From positions 1,396,001 to 1,460,000 of the forward strand of contig NZ_CP072597.1 in the NCBI RefSeq assembly GCF_018847975.1: DNA of 64,000 nt, written 5' to 3'. Shown in pieces: positions 46,516-56,350 of this stretch (its first letter is position 1; each line of letters starts with the position of its first letter). This DNA is from Lysobacter sp. K5869 (GTDB lineage Bacteria; Pseudomonadota; Gammaproteobacteria; Xanthomonadales; Xanthomonadaceae). A program made the translations under genes and the position numbers. The notes under the pieces were generated by a model. The model did no database searches, had not been told where the DNA came from, and saw only the letters and a list, made by a program, of their open reading frames with translations.

Positions 46516-48204
46516 TTACATCACCTCCGGGGCGCTGATCCCCAACAAATCCAGACCGTTCGCCAGCACCTGGCGGGTCGCCATCGCCAGCGCCAGGCGC
46601 GCGTGGCGCTGGGCGGCGTCGTCGACCAGGAACTGGTGATCGTTGTAATACGTCTGGAAGGTCTGCGCCAACTCCAGCAGATACGCGGCCACCTGATGCG
46701 GTTCCAGGTCGCGGCCGGCGGCGGCGACGACGTCGGGGTAACGCAGGATCGCGACGATCAACTCGTGCGCGGCGACGTCGTTCAGGTCCAGCGGCTGAGC
46801 GAGGCCGTCGGCCTGATCGTAGGACAGGCCGCGCTCGTTCAGCTGGCGGATCAGGCCGTGCATGCGCGCATGCGAAACCTGCACGTAGTAGACCGGGTTG
46901 TCCATCGACTGCGAACGCGCCAGATCGATGTCGAAGGTCAGCTGCGAATCGGACTTGCGCGCGACCAGGAACCAGCGCACCGCGTCGCGGCCGGTTTCGT
47001 CGATGAGATCGCGCAGGGTCAGGTAGCTGCCGGCGCGCTTGGACAGCTTCACTTCCTCGCCGCCGCGCATGACCGTGACCATCTGGTGCAGCACGTACTC
47101 CGGCCAGCCCTGCGGAATGCCGGCGTCGAGCGCCTGCAAACCGGCGAGCACGCGCGCCAGCGAGCCGTGATGGTCCGAACCCAGCTCGGTGATCGCGCGC
47201 TCGTAGCCGCGCTGCCACTTGCTCAGGTGGTAGGCCACGTCCGGCACGAAATAGGTGTAGGTCCCGTCGGACTTGCGCATCACCCGGTCTTTGTCGTCGC
47301 CGAAGTCGGTCGAGCGCAGCCACAGCGCGCCGCCTTCCTCGTAGGTGTGGCCGTGGGCGACGAGTTCGCGCACGGTCTCCTCGACCTTGTCCTGTTCGTA
47401 CAGCGCGCTTTCCAGGAAATACACGTCGAAGCCGACGCCGAACGCGGCCAGATCCTGGTTTTGCTCGCGGCGCAGGTAGGCCACGGCGAACTGGCGGATC
47501 GCGTCGAGATCGTCGATGTCGCCCTTGCCGGTGACGGTGTGGTTTTCGAACTCGACCGCGGCGCCGTCGAGATACGCGCGCGCCACATCGCCGATGTAGT
47601 CGCCGTTGTAGGCGCCTTCCGGCCAGCCGTCGTCGCCCGGCTTGAGGCCGCGCGCGCGCGCTTGGGTCGACACGGCGAGATTGTTGATCTGCACGCCGGC
47701 GTCGTTGTAGTAGAACTCGCGCATCACGTCCCAGCCGTTGGCGTCGAGCACGCGCGCGATGCAGTCGCCGATGACGCCGCCGCGGCCGTGGCCGACGTGC
47801 AACGGGCCGGTCGGGTTGGCCGAGACGTATTCGACGCCGGCGCGGCGGCCGGCGCCGCTGGCGTTGCGGCCGTAGTTCGCGCCTTGCGCGAAGACTTCGC
47901 CGATCTGGCGGCGCCACGCGGCTTCATCGATGTAGAAGTTGATGAAGCCCGGGCCGGCGATCTCGACCTTGCCGATATCGCCGTGGGCCGGCAGCGCGGC
48001 CACCAGCTTCTGCGCCAGTTCGCGCGGATTGCCGCGCGCCGGCTTGGCCAGCAGCATCGCGGCGTTGGTCGAGAAATCGCCTTGGCCGCGGTTCTTCGGC
48101 CGCTCGATCACGAAATCGGGCGTGGACAGATCGGCCGGCACGGTGCCGGCGGCGCGCAGTGCATCGATGGCCTGCGCGACCAGAGCGTGGAGGGTGGCTT
48201 TCAC
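46516..48204 (-). CDS. argS: Arginyl-tRNA synthetase
   Basis: A 562-residue class I synthetase: HIGH region in [21 protein letters not shown]-like [10 protein letters not shown], and the C-terminal DALR anticodon-binding domain. GTG at 48204 ([11 protein letters not shown]) is chosen as start since it matches the usual N terminus and length in the family; an in-frame ATG at 48243 would add 13 residues unlike the family. Forms a unit with the SPOR gene. Confidence 0.95.
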   Translation of the reverse strand: MKATLHALVAQAIDALRAAGTVPADLSTPDFVIERPKNRGQGDFSTNAAMLLAKPARGNPRELAQKLVAALPAHGDIGKVEIAGPGFINFYIDEAAWRRQIGEVFAQGANYGRNASGAGRRAGVEYVSANPTGPLHVGHGRGGVIGDCIARVLDANGWDVMREFYYNDAGVQINNLAVSTQARARGLKPGDDGWPEGAYNGDYIGDVARAYLDGAAVEFENHTVTGKGDIDDLDAIRQFAVAYLRREQNQDLAAFGVGFDVYFLESALYEQDKVEETVRELVAHGHTYEEGGALWLRSTDFGDDKDRVMRKSDGTYTYFVPDVAYHLSKWQRGYERAITELGSDHHGSLARVLAGLQALDAGIPQGWPEYVLHQMVTVMRGGEEVKLSKRAGSYLTLRDLIDETGRDAVRWFLVARKSDSQLTFDIDLARSQSMDNPVYYVQVSHARMHGLIRQLNERGLSYDQADGLAQPLDLNDVAAHELIVAILRYPDVVAAAGRDLEPHQVAAYLLELAQTFQTYYNDHQFLVDDAAQRHARLALAMATRQVLANGLDLLGISAPEVM

Positions 48205-48280
48205 GGGAGATGCGCTTTCGCGGGGCGTTGCGGAACCGCGCATTTTACTCGCTTCCGCGCCGGCTGGGCGGCCTGGAGCC

Positions 48281-48369
48281 TAGGAGATAGCGGCTAGAAG
48301 TTAGGAGATAGTGAACGGCAACAACGCTTCCGGATCCACTATCTCCTAGCTCCTGCCCGCTATTTCCTG
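48281..48369. repeat. Imperfect 33-bp inverted repeat
   Basis: TAGGAGATAGCGGCTAGAAG with TTAGGAGATAGTG (48281-48313) pairs with CACTATCTCCTAGCTCCTGC to 48369. TAGGAGATAG occurs twice in the left arm. It differs from the GTAGGAGCGG family and sits between argS and radC. Confidence 0.75.
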
Positions 48370-48372
48370 CCT

Positions 48373-49047
48373 TCACATCCACCCCCGCTGCGCCATCGAC
48401 ACCGGCTTGCCGTCGCCGATGACGAAATGGTCGAGCAGGCGCACGTCGATCAGCGCCAGCGCCTGCTTGAGCCGCTGGGTCACGGCGCGGTCGGCCGGGC
48501 TGGGTTCGGCGTTGCCGCTGGGGTGGTTGTGGCCGACGATCACCGCCGCGGCGTTGCGCTGCAGCGCCTGCCGCACGACCACGCGCGGGTGCACCTCGGC
48601 GCCGTCGACGCTGCCCTGGAACAGTTCCTCGTAGGCGATCACGCCGTGGCGGCTGTTGAGGAACATCGCGGCGAACACCTCGTGCGGGCGGCCGCGCAGT
48701 TTCCGCGCCAGATAGCGCCCGGCCGAGGGCGGATCGGTGAAGGCGCTGCCGCGTTCCAGTTCGGCCATCTGGCTGCGCGCGGCCAGCTCCAGCGCGGCCT
48801 TGAGCGCGCAGGCGCGGGCCTGGCCGATGCCGCGCATGCGCAGCAGCTTGGCCGGCGGTTGTTCTAGCAGGGTCGCCAGCGGGCCGTGCTCGGCCAGCAG
48901 CCGGCGCGCGGTGCCGACCGCGTCGTGGCCGCGCACGCCCGAGCCGAGGATCAGCGCCAGCAATTCGGCGTCCGACAGCGTGGTGGCGCCGCGGGCGAGG
49001 AGTTTTTCGCGCGGCCGTTCCGCGCTGGGCCATTCTTGGATTCGCAT
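48373..49047 (-). CDS. radC: RadC family JAB/MPN-domain protein
   Basis: A 224-residue protein: N-terminal helix-hairpin-helix-like region (GATTLSDAELLALILGSG, LLRMRGIGQARACALKAAL) and a C-terminal JAB metalloprotease-like domain with ligands in VIVGHNHPSGNAEPSPAD. The historical DNA-repair role is disputed. It is divergent from coaC, in the radC-coaBC-dut-algC order common in this group. Confidence 0.94.
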   Translation of the reverse strand: MRIQEWPSAERPREKLLARGATTLSDAELLALILGSGVRGHDAVGTARRLLAEHGPLATLLEQPPAKLLRMRGIGQARACALKAALELAARSQMAELERGSAFTDPPSAGRYLARKLRGRPHEVFAAMFLNSRHGVIAYEELFQGSVDGAEVHPRVVVRQALQRNAAAVIVGHNHPSGNAEPSPADRAVTQRLKQALALIDVRLLDHFVIGDGKPVSMAQRGWM

Positions 49048-49207
49048 GGACGCATCCTGCCCAGGCCGGGCACGAACGCGTGATCGGGGCGTCGCGGCCC
49101 ATCGGGTAAGCTATCGGCCCGGGCGGAGGTAGGAAAACGCCGGGCCGCCGCGGCGGCCGCAGCGACTGCCCCGTAGGCACCACGAACACCAGCGAGCCCC
49201 GCCGAAC

Positions 49208-49774
49208 ATGGCGCAAGACCCCTCTTTGCCGCTGCACGCCCAACGCATCCTGCTGTGCGTCTGCGGCGGCATCGCCGCTTACAAGGCCGCCGATCTGGTG
49301 CGCCGTCTGCAGGACGCCGGCGCCCAGGTGCGCGTGGCGATGACCGAAAACGCGACCCGCTTCGTCGGGCCGGCGACCTTCCAGGCGCTGTCCGGCCAGC
49401 CGGTGCGCACCTCGCTGTGGGACGAAGCCGCCGAACTGGCGATGGGCCACATCGAACTGGCGCGCTGGGCGCAGCGGATCCTGATCGCGCCGGCCACCGC
49501 CGACATGATCGCCAAGCTCGCCCACGGCTTCGCCGACGACCTCATCAGCACCCTGTGCCTGGCCTCCGAGGCGCCGGTGACGATCGCCCCGGCGATGAAC
49601 CACCGCATGTGGGGCCACCCGGCCACCCAGGCCAACGTCGCGACCCTGCGCGGGCGCGGGGTCGGCTTCCTCGGCCCGGGCGAGGGCCGCATGGCCGAGC
49701 CCGAATCCGGCCCCGGCCGCTTGCTCGAGCCGCACGAGATCGTTTCCGCCCTGGCGCAGGAGGCCCGCGCATGA
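49208..49774 (+). CDS. coaC: Phosphopantothenoylcysteine decarboxylase (CoaC half of CoaBC)
   Basis: A 188-residue flavoprotein: [18 protein letters not shown], substrate/FMN segment [20 protein letters not shown] and PAMNHRMW. It decarboxylates 4'-phosphopantothenoylcysteine in coenzyme A synthesis. In most gammaproteobacteria this domain is fused to CoaB; here it ends at a TGA that overlaps the ATG of the CoaB gene (ATGA), in a different frame. Confidence 0.9.
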   Translation: MAQDPSLPLHAQRILLCVCGGIAAYKAADLVRRLQDAGAQVRVAMTENATRFVGPATFQALSGQPVRTSLWDEAAELAMGHIELARWAQRILIAPATADMIAKLAHGFADDLISTLCLASEAPVTIAPAMNHRMWGHPATQANVATLRGRGVGFLGPGEGRMAEPESGPGRLLEPHEIVSALAQEARA

Positions 49775-50427
49775 GCGCCCGCGACCTCGCCGGCCGCCGC
49801 ATCGTGGTCAGCGCCGGCCCGACCTTCGAGGACATCGATCCGGTCCGCTTCATCGGCAACCGCAGCAGCGGCAAGATGGGCTTCGCGATCGCCGAGGCCG
49901 CCGCGCGCCGCGGCGCGCAAACGGTGCTGGTGGCCGGACCGGTCTCGCTGCCGACCCCGGCCGAGGTGCAGCGCGTCGACGTGCGCTCGGCCCGGCAGAT
50001 GCGCGAGGCGGTGATCGCCCAGCTCCCGGCCGACGTCTACATCGGCGCCGCCGCGGTCGCCGACTACGCCCCGGCCGAGATCGCGCCGGGCAAGATCAAG
50101 AAGAAAGAAGAACAGCTGACCCTGGCGCTGGTGCGCACGCCCGACATCCTGGCCGAGGTCGCCGTGCACGCGCGCCGCCCGACCGTGGTGGTCGGCTTCG
50201 CCGCCGAGACCCACGACGTGGAGTTCTACGCGCGCGGCAAGCTGGAAAAGAAGAAAGTCGACATGATCGCCGCCAACCGCGTCGGTGTGTCCGGCAGCGG
50301 CTTCGAGAGCGACGACAACGCGCTGACCGTGTACTGGATCGGCGGCGAGCGCCCGCTCGGCCCCGCGCCGAAGACCGAACTGGCCGACCAATTGCTGGAT
50401 TTGATCCTGGCGCGCTGGCCGGCCTGA
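49771..50427 (+). CDS. coaB: Phosphopantothenate-cysteine ligase (CoaB half of CoaBC)
   Basis: A 218-residue ligase domain: [42 protein letters not shown] and the conserved [11 protein letters not shown]. It joins cysteine to phosphopantothenate with CTP. GGAGG lies at about 8 bp before ATG 49771, inside the end of coaC, so it has its own initiation signal. Separate from coaC where a fusion is usual. Confidence 0.9.
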   Translation: MSARDLAGRRIVVSAGPTFEDIDPVRFIGNRSSGKMGFAIAEAAARRGAQTVLVAGPVSLPTPAEVQRVDVRSARQMREAVIAQLPADVYIGAAAVADYAPAEIAPGKIKKKEEQLTLALVRTPDILAEVAVHARRPTVVVGFAAETHDVEFYARGKLEKKKVDMIAANRVGVSGSGFESDDNALTVYWIGGERPLGPAPKTELADQLLDLILARWPA

Positions 50428-50492
50428 GCCGGCGGCGCGCCGTCCCGGCCGGCGGCGCCTCGCGGTGCCGGCCTTTCGTTTCGGAAGAGCGC

Positions 50493-50951
50493 ATGCACCA
50501 CACCCTGGAACTGAAGATCCTCGACCCGCGTTTCGGCAACGAATGGCCGTTGCCGGCCTACGCCACCCCGGCCAGCGCCGGCCTGGACCTGCGCGCGGCG
50601 CTGGAGCAGGAACTGGTGCTGCACCCCGGCGACGCCGCGCTGCTGCCGTCGGGTCTGGCCGTGCACGTCGGCGATCCGGCCATGTGCGCGGTGGTGCTGC
50701 CGCGTTCCGGCCTGGGCCACAAGCACGGCATCGTGCTCGGCAACGGCACCGGCCTGATCGACGCCGATTACCAGGGGCCGCTGCTGATCAGCGTGTGGAA
50801 CCGCGGCCGCGAGGCTTATACGATCCAGCCGGGCGACCGGGTCGCGCAGCTGGTGTTGCTGCCGATCGTGCGCGCGAGTTTGCAGGTGGTGAACGAGTTC
50901 CAGGCCAGCGAACGCGGCGAGGGCGGCTTCGGCCACACCGGCGTGCGCTGA
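50493..50951 (+). CDS. dut: dUTP diphosphatase
   Basis: A 152-residue trimeric dUTPase with all five motifs: [41 protein letters not shown] and GEGGFGHTG. It hydrolyses dUTP to dUMP. GGAAG precedes ATG 50493; it is 65 bp after coaB. Confidence 0.97.
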   Translation: MHHTLELKILDPRFGNEWPLPAYATPASAGLDLRAALEQELVLHPGDAALLPSGLAVHVGDPAMCAVVLPRSGLGHKHGIVLGNGTGLIDADYQGPLLISVWNRGREAYTIQPGDRVAQLVLLPIVRASLQVVNEFQASERGEGGFGHTGVR

Positions 50952-51175
50952 GCGTCGCGTCGCCGCGTCCTCGGGGGGGAGGGCGGCGCTGGCACGCATC
51001 GTGCTTGTAGTTTGCGGGGCGCCCGCGGCGAAGGATCGCGATCGCGTTTTCGCCGCGCATCCGGCGCGGCGAGGCGCAGTCGACGGACGCGGGCGGGCGA
51101 AGCGGGGCAGACTGCGGGGCCATGCGCGCGTCCGCGCGCGCGGGACAGAACACTTTGAGGGGAAGGTTGCCGGTT

Positions 51176-53494
51176 ATGGTCGATGTGAAGCTGGAAAAGC
51201 CGCAGATCTCCGCGGCGCAACTCAAGCCGGCGCTGTTGCCGCTGGCGGCGCTGTGCGGCGTGCTGGCGCTGTGGATGGGCTGGGCCGGGGTGCAGCAGCA
51301 CCTGGACGCCTCGCGCCGCAACGACCTGATCCAGGTGCGCGACGCGGCCGTGAGCAGCGCCCACAACGCGCTCGGCGTCGAACACAAGCGCCTGCGCGAC
51401 CGTCTGGCCGCCGCGCCCATGCAGGCCGCGCTGCAAGCCGGCGACTTCAAGGCCGCCAGCGCCGAACTCGGCAAGGACTGGCCCGGCGCCAGCGCCGGCG
51501 CGGTGCTGCCGCAGGATCTGGCCGAGGAATACGCGGCCCTGCCCAAGAGCGGCTACGGCCGGCTCGGGGCGATGGAAGCGGCGATGGTCGCCGACAAGCC
51601 GATGGCGGCGATCGTGCGCGACGGCGGCAAGTCGGTGCTGGCGCTGGCGGCGCCGGCGCGGGTCGGCGAGCAGCTGGTCGGCGTGGCCTACGTGCAACTG
51701 CCGCTGCAGCGGGTGAGCGAAGGCGTGGAGAAGGCCGACGTCGGCTCCAGCAGCTATCTGGCCCTGCGCCAGGGCGGCTTCAGCGCGATCGAGCGCGGCG
51801 ACGCCGCGCTCAACAACGGCGCCGAGGCCATGGCCGCGCCGATCCCGGGCAGCGACCTGCGCGTGGCCGCGGCGGTGCCCGACATCGCCGGCGGTCCGCT
51901 CGGCATGGGCGCGCTGCCGTGCTTCATCGCCGCGGTGGTGCTGGCCCTGCTCGCGTTCGTGCTGGCGCGGGTGCGCCAGCGCCTGGGCAAGGCGACCGGT
52001 CCGGTCGAGGACGAAGGTCCGGTTCAGACGCTGGCTGAGACCATGAGCGCCCCTATCGCCGATGCGAATGCAATAAACGTGAGCAATAACACTCTCGAAG
52101 CCGCGCCGCGGCCGCTGGCCGTGGACAACGGCATCTTCCGCGCCTACGACATCCGCGGCGTGGTCGGCCAGAACCTCGACCCGGGCATCGCCGAACTGAT
52201 CGGCCAATCGATCGGCTCGGTGATGCACGACCAGGGGCTGACCGAGATCGTGGTCGGCCGCGACGGCCGCCTGTCCGGCCCGAGCCTGATGGAAGGCCTG
52301 ATCACCGGCCTGCGCAAGGCCGGCCGCAACGTCATCGACATCGGCCTGGCGCCGACCCCGGTCACCTACTTCGGCGCCTACCACCTGCGCGCCGGCTCCT
52401 GCGTGTCGCTGACCGGCAGCCACAACCCGCCGGACTACAACGGCTTCAAGATCGTGGTCGGCGGCGAAACCCTGTCGGGCGACGCGATCACCGACCTGTA
52501 CCGGCGCATCGTCGGCGGCCGCCTGCACACCGCGGCCGAGCCGGGCACGATGACCCCGCGCGACATCTCCGAGGACTACGTCCAGCGCATCGCCTCCGAC
52601 ATCCAGATCGACCGCCCGCTCAAGGTCGTGGTCGACGCCGGCAACGGCGTGGCCGGCGACATCGGCCCGCGCGTGCTGGCCGCGATCGGCGCCGAGGTCA
52701 CCCCGCTGTACTGCGAGATCGACGGCGAGTTCCCCAACCACCACCCCGATCCGAGCGAGCCGCACAACCTGATCGACCTGATCAAGATGGTGCAGCGCCT
52801 GGACGCGGACCTGGGCATCGCCTTCGACGGCGACGGCGACCGCCTCGGCGTGGTCACCCGCGACGGCCAGAACATCTTCCCCGACCGCCTGCTGATGCTG
52901 TTCGCCGCCGACGTGCTCGAACGCAACCCGGGCGCGATGATCATCTACGACGTGAAGTGCACCGGCCGCCTGCCGGGCCACATCCTGCGCCACGGCGGCA
53001 GCCCGTTGATGTGGAAGACCGGCCACTCGCTGATCAAGGCCAAGATGCGCGAGACCGACGCCGAACTGGCCGGCGAGATGAGCGGCCACTTCTTCTTCAA
53101 GGAGCGCTGGTACGGCTTCGACGACGGCATCTACTCGGCCGCGCGTTTGCTGGAAATCCTCGCCGCGCAGCCCGACAGCCCGAGCCAGACCCTCAACGAA
53201 CTGCCCAACGGCGTCGCCACCCCGGAAATCAAGGTCGACGCGCCCGACGGCGACCCGCACAGCTTCGTCGAGCGTTTCCGCAACGAGGCCTCGTTCGAGG
53301 GCGCGCGCCTGTCGACCATCGACGGCCTGCGCGTGGACTTCTCCGACGGTTGGGGTCTGGTGCGCGCGTCCAACACCACGCCGATCCTGGTGATGCGCTT
53401 CGACGCCGACAATCAGGCGGCGATGGAGCGGATCCAGGGCCTGTTCCGCGCCCAGCTGCACGCGATCAAGCCGGATCTGGCGCTGCCGTTCTGA
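51176..53494 (+). CDS. algC: Membrane-anchored phosphomannomutase/phosphoglucomutase
   Basis: A 772-residue protein: N-terminal helix (LLPLAALCGVLALWMGWAGV), an extracytoplasmic sensor-like domain and second helix (near 260, ALPCFIAAVVLALLAFVLA), then a complete cytoplasmic hexose phosphomutase of about 460 residues with catalytic Ser in TGSHNPPDYNG, Mg site FDGDGDRLG and C-terminal phosphate loop RASNTTPILVMRF. It makes Man-1-P and Glc-1-P for polysaccharide and LPS. The anchored form, larger than the 450-460-residue AlgC/XanA, is typical of the gene beside dut in xanthomonads. RBS GAGGGGA before ATG 51176. Confidence 0.92.
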   Translation: MVDVKLEKPQISAAQLKPALLPLAALCGVLALWMGWAGVQQHLDASRRNDLIQVRDAAVSSAHNALGVEHKRLRDRLAAAPMQAALQAGDFKAASAELGKDWPGASAGAVLPQDLAEEYAALPKSGYGRLGAMEAAMVADKPMAAIVRDGGKSVLALAAPARVGEQLVGVAYVQLPLQRVSEGVEKADVGSSSYLALRQGGFSAIERGDAALNNGAEAMAAPIPGSDLRVAAAVPDIAGGPLGMGALPCFIAAVVLALLAFVLARVRQRLGKATGPVEDEGPVQTLAETMSAPIADANAINVSNNTLEAAPRPLAVDNGIFRAYDIRGVVGQNLDPGIAELIGQSIGSVMHDQGLTEIVVGRDGRLSGPSLMEGLITGLRKAGRNVIDIGLAPTPVTYFGAYHLRAGSCVSLTGSHNPPDYNGFKIVVGGETLSGDAITDLYRRIVGGRLHTAAEPGTMTPRDISEDYVQRIASDIQIDRPLKVVVDAGNGVAGDIGPRVLAAIGAEVTPLYCEIDGEFPNHHPDPSEPHNLIDLIKMVQRLDADLGIAFDGDGDRLGVVTRDGQNIFPDRLLMLFAADVLERNPGAMIIYDVKCTGRLPGHILRHGGSPLMWKTGHSLIKAKMRETDAELAGEMSGHFFFKERWYGFDDGIYSAARLLEILAAQPDSPSQTLNELPNGVATPEIKVDAPDGDPHSFVERFRNEASFEGARLSTIDGLRVDFSDGWGLVRASNTTPILVMRFDADNQAAMERIQGLFRAQLHAIKPDLALPF

Positions 53495-53518
53495 GCCGCG
53501 CCGCCATCGTATGAGTAC

Positions 53519-53549
53519 CGAAACGACCGGCTCGATGCCGGTCGTTTCG
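53519..53549 (+). terminator. Terminator after algC, possibly bidirectional
   Basis: A perfect 13-bp stem CGAAACGACCGGC/GCCGGTCGTTTCG with a 5-base loop in the gap between algC and the converging GH5-like gene. Confidence 0.75.
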
Positions 53550-53590
53550 TATCCGGCGCGCCCATCCGAGCCTGCCGCGGCGCGCAGCGC

Positions 53591-55300
53591 TCAGTCGGCC
53601 GAGACGCTGACCGCGTCTATGTCCAGCAGCGCCGGCGCGGTCGCCGGCGTCCCGCCGACGGTGAGGATGGCTCGTGCCGTTCCGGGCGCGGTGGTCACGC
53701 TCCAGCTCGCTGGCGTGAGCTGCGGATTCTGTTCGCGGAACCGCACCGCGTAGTTGTTCCACGACCATCCGCTGGGCGTGAACGCCGGTGCGGCGGATAC
53801 CGCGAGCACGTTCCAGTTCGCGTCGTACTGCACCAGTTTCAGCTGCACGCCGCTCAGGTTGGAGCGCAGGTAAGCATTGAAGTGCAAACGTCGGTTCGGA
53901 CCGATGTCGAACGCATCGGCCTGCATCCAGATCGTGCACGTCGCGCAGGCCTGCTGCGTCTGCAGGCGCGCGTAATGGTCGCCGGTGGCCGCCTCGCCGC
54001 TGCCCGCGCCGCCGGAGACGAACAGCAACACGGCCGGCGCGCTGCCGACCGTATTCCAACTGCCGGCATCCCAGCGCTGCGGAGGCTGGCCCACCGTCGG
54101 CGCCGATTCGAAATCGGCGTTGGCGACCAGACCGTAGCGCTCGGCCAGCGCGCCGACCACGTCCTTGGGCGCATGCGGCCCATAGCCGTATCCGTAGACC
54201 TGATGGCGCGGATTGGTCGGATCGAAATCGAGCCGCGCCGGCGTATCGTCCCAAAGCATCCAGTGCAGGAAATAGGGGATGCCTTTGGCCGCGGCGCGTC
54301 CGATCAGGTCCAATTCGGTCGCACGTTGACGCGGCTCATCCCAGCGGCGGTCCGGGTCCGGATCCGCAGGCAGCTCGCGGCACTGCGTCGGATAGCCGCC
54401 GGGTTCTTCGTCGGGATCCTCCTGCGCGAGCGCAGGACGGCCGAATTCGCCGAGTACGACCTGGGTGCCCGGGGCGAAGCGGCTTCGTACCTCATCGTAT
54501 TTGGCTTCGATGTCGCCGTGCAGCGGGCAGCGGTCGAAAGGCGCGGTCGGATAGCTGTGGAACTCGACGTACGCCAGGGTGGCTCCGGGCATAGCCTGCA
54601 ATTGGCGCGGAACGCTGCGCCAGGCGGTGGGGTCGACGTCGAACGGCGACTGCAGGATCGAGATCCCGCGTTTGCCGGGCGGGATCTTGCTCTGGCTGTA
54701 TATCGTACGGAAGTAGTAGTCGATCTCCGGCGCGCGCGAGTCGTACTCGTTCTGGATGTCGTAGTACAGGATCGAGTCGCGCACGCCGGCCAGGGCCACC
54801 ATCCGGTCGATCCAGTCCTTGGAATGCATCGTGAAACGCCAGTAGCCGTCCTGGGTGCCGGCGTAGCCCAGGCTGGGGTCCTGCCAGTTGTAGTACTGGC
54901 CGTTGTTGTGTTCGTACAGATAGGTATTGGAGAACGCGATGATGGTCTTGAGCCCGGCGTTCTCGACCATCGTCAGCAGGTCCGGCAGGTGGTGGCAGTA
55001 ATCCGGTTCCAAGGCGACGTTGGGGCCGGGCCGAAATCCGCTGGTTTCCATGTACAGGCTCAGGCGCACGACGCTGGCGCCCAGGCTCTTCATCTGGTCC
55101 AGGTCGGCGGCCACGGCGGTGCGGGCCGCCGGCCACTGGGCGGGAGTCAGCGCCTCGCAGCCTTGGTAGTGGCGTGGCCAGTAGTTGAATCCGAAGCCGG
55201 CCGGAGCGGCGGCCAGGCACGCCGGGGCGATGAGGCATATCGGCAACAAGGCGGCGCTGAGCGCGCCGCGGCGGACGATCGAGGCAGAGTGGCGGGGCAT
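53591..55300 (-). CDS. Secreted GH5-like glycoside hydrolase with C-terminal beta-domain
   Basis: A 569-residue protein with a signal peptide (ALSAALLPICLIAPACLAAA). The catalytic (beta/alpha)8 domain has the clan GH-A pair: acid/base Glu185 in YDIQNEYDS and nucleophile Glu285 in VVLGEFGRP. A beta-sandwich-like C-terminal domain (about 420-569) may bind carbohydrate. Substrate unknown: cellulase, mannanase or glucanase are possible. ATG 55300 has AGGTGTCC upstream. It stands alone. Confidence 0.83.
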   Translation of the reverse strand: MPRHSASIVRRGALSAALLPICLIAPACLAAAPAGFGFNYWPRHYQGCEALTPAQWPAARTAVAADLDQMKSLGASVVRLSLYMETSGFRPGPNVALEPDYCHHLPDLLTMVENAGLKTIIAFSNTYLYEHNNGQYYNWQDPSLGYAGTQDGYWRFTMHSKDWIDRMVALAGVRDSILYYDIQNEYDSRAPEIDYYFRTIYSQSKIPPGKRGISILQSPFDVDPTAWRSVPRQLQAMPGATLAYVEFHSYPTAPFDRCPLHGDIEAKYDEVRSRFAPGTQVVLGEFGRPALAQEDPDEEPGGYPTQCRELPADPDPDRRWDEPRQRATELDLIGRAAAKGIPYFLHWMLWDDTPARLDFDPTNPRHQVYGYGYGPHAPKDVVGALAERYGLVANADFESAPTVGQPPQRWDAGSWNTVGSAPAVLLFVSGGAGSGEAATGDHYARLQTQQACATCTIWMQADAFDIGPNRRLHFNAYLRSNLSGVQLKLVQYDANWNVLAVSAAPAFTPSGWSWNNYAVRFREQNPQLTPASWSVTTAPGTARAILTVGGTPATAPALLDIDAVSVSAD

Positions 55301-55503
55301 GGCGGACACCTGTCGGGACGGATCACGCGATGCTAGAACCATCGGGTCCGGGCCGCTGCGACATCGCCGGGCGCTGTGTGGCGGCCCGACGGTAAAAATC
55401 CACTGCATGCGTTCGAAAGGCTCACGTCTGGCGGCTTTTCGAATGCGCTGCGCAAACTCGCAGCGCCGGCAATGCCGCTTCGCGGGCGCAAGCGGCGCAT
55501 GCG

Positions 55504-55528
55504 AAAACGCCGCGGCGGGCCGCGGCGT
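55504..55528 (-). terminator. Terminator after the periplasmic coiled-coil protein gene
   Basis: ACGCCGCGG/CCGCGGCGT stem with a 4-base loop, followed on the minus strand by TTTT. Confidence 0.65.
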
Positions 55529-55562
55529 CTGGTTTTCCGGCGGGGCGGTGCCCGCAGCGGTC

Positions 55563-56207
55563 TCAGCCGCCGGAGCGCTTGGCCTTGAGCGCGTTGTAGC
55601 GGTCCAGCGCCGTGGCCAGATCCTCGTCGGCGAGGCTGCGTTCGAGCAACTGCTGCTTGAGCACGTCCTGCTGATGCAGCAATTCGTCGTGCTGGCCGCG
55701 GATGTTCTCCGACAGGCCCGAGCCGACCGGCTTGCTGCTCAGTTCGGCCTCGCCGGCCTTGCGCAGCAGCGCCAGCACGGTCTGGCGGCGGCCTTCGATG
55801 CCCAGCTGCGAGGCCTTGACCGTCTCGTCCAGCAGCACGATCCGCTCCTGGAAGGATTTGCGCAGGTCTTCCTCGGTGGCGTAGGACTCGGCCATGGCGT
55901 GATCGCGGCGCTTGAGCGCCTCGGCCTTCAGCGCCGCGCTGCGCGCGTCGCGCGCGGCCTGCTCGGCGGCGACGCGTTCCTCGGCGGTCAGCGCGCGGTC
56001 GACCTGGGCGGTGGCCAAGCCGCTCTTGGCGCTGATCTCGGTGCGCGCGCTGTCCACCGCGTTGGCCGGCAGGGCGTCGCCGCAGACTTTGCGGCCGCCT
56101 TCGTTCCAGCAGTACAGCTTCTTCTTCGGCGCGTCCTGGGCCGACGCCAGCGGCGCGGCCAGCGCCAGCAGCACGGCGCCGGCGATCAAGGTGTGGATGG
56201 CTTTCAT
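55563..56207 (-). CDS. Exported coiled-coil protein of unknown function
   Basis: A 214-residue protein with signal peptide (LIAGAVLLALAAPLASAQ), an N-terminal DUF4124-like Cys pair (LYCWNEGGRKVCGD) and a long Ala/Glu-rich coiled coil. Periplasmic. The family resembles small envelope proteins of xanthomonads without assigned roles. Confidence 0.8.
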   Translation of the reverse strand: MKAIHTLIAGAVLLALAAPLASAQDAPKKKLYCWNEGGRKVCGDALPANAVDSARTEISAKSGLATAQVDRALTAEERVAAEQAARDARSAALKAEALKRRDHAMAESYATEEDLRKSFQERIVLLDETVKASQLGIEGRRQTVLALLRKAGEAELSSKPVGSGLSENIRGQHDELLHQQDVLKQQLLERSLADEDLATALDRYNALKAKRSGG

Positions 56208-56350
56208 GTCGCGTTCCCGCCTTCGGGGGCTGTCGGTCGACAAGGCGTGACGCAAGAGTCGGGCCACGGCGGAAAAATTACCTGTGACCGAGTTCGCAGT
56301 TCGATGGCGGCGCGCCCGGCCCGCGGGCGCGGGCGGGCGCGCGGCGGCGC

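Noticed and set aside
49208..50427. coaC/coaB as a pseudogene from a frameshift
   Set aside because: Both halves keep all key motifs and the second has its own GGAGG and ATG overlapping the first stop, so two working genes are more likely. A sequence error remains possible.
56284..56310. A possible third copy of the 38-bp element (CTGCGAACTCGGT on the minus strand upstream of the exported coiled-coil gene)
   Set aside because: Only about nine bases of the GCGAACT part match; the GATGACGGGTTC half and the A-tract are missing.
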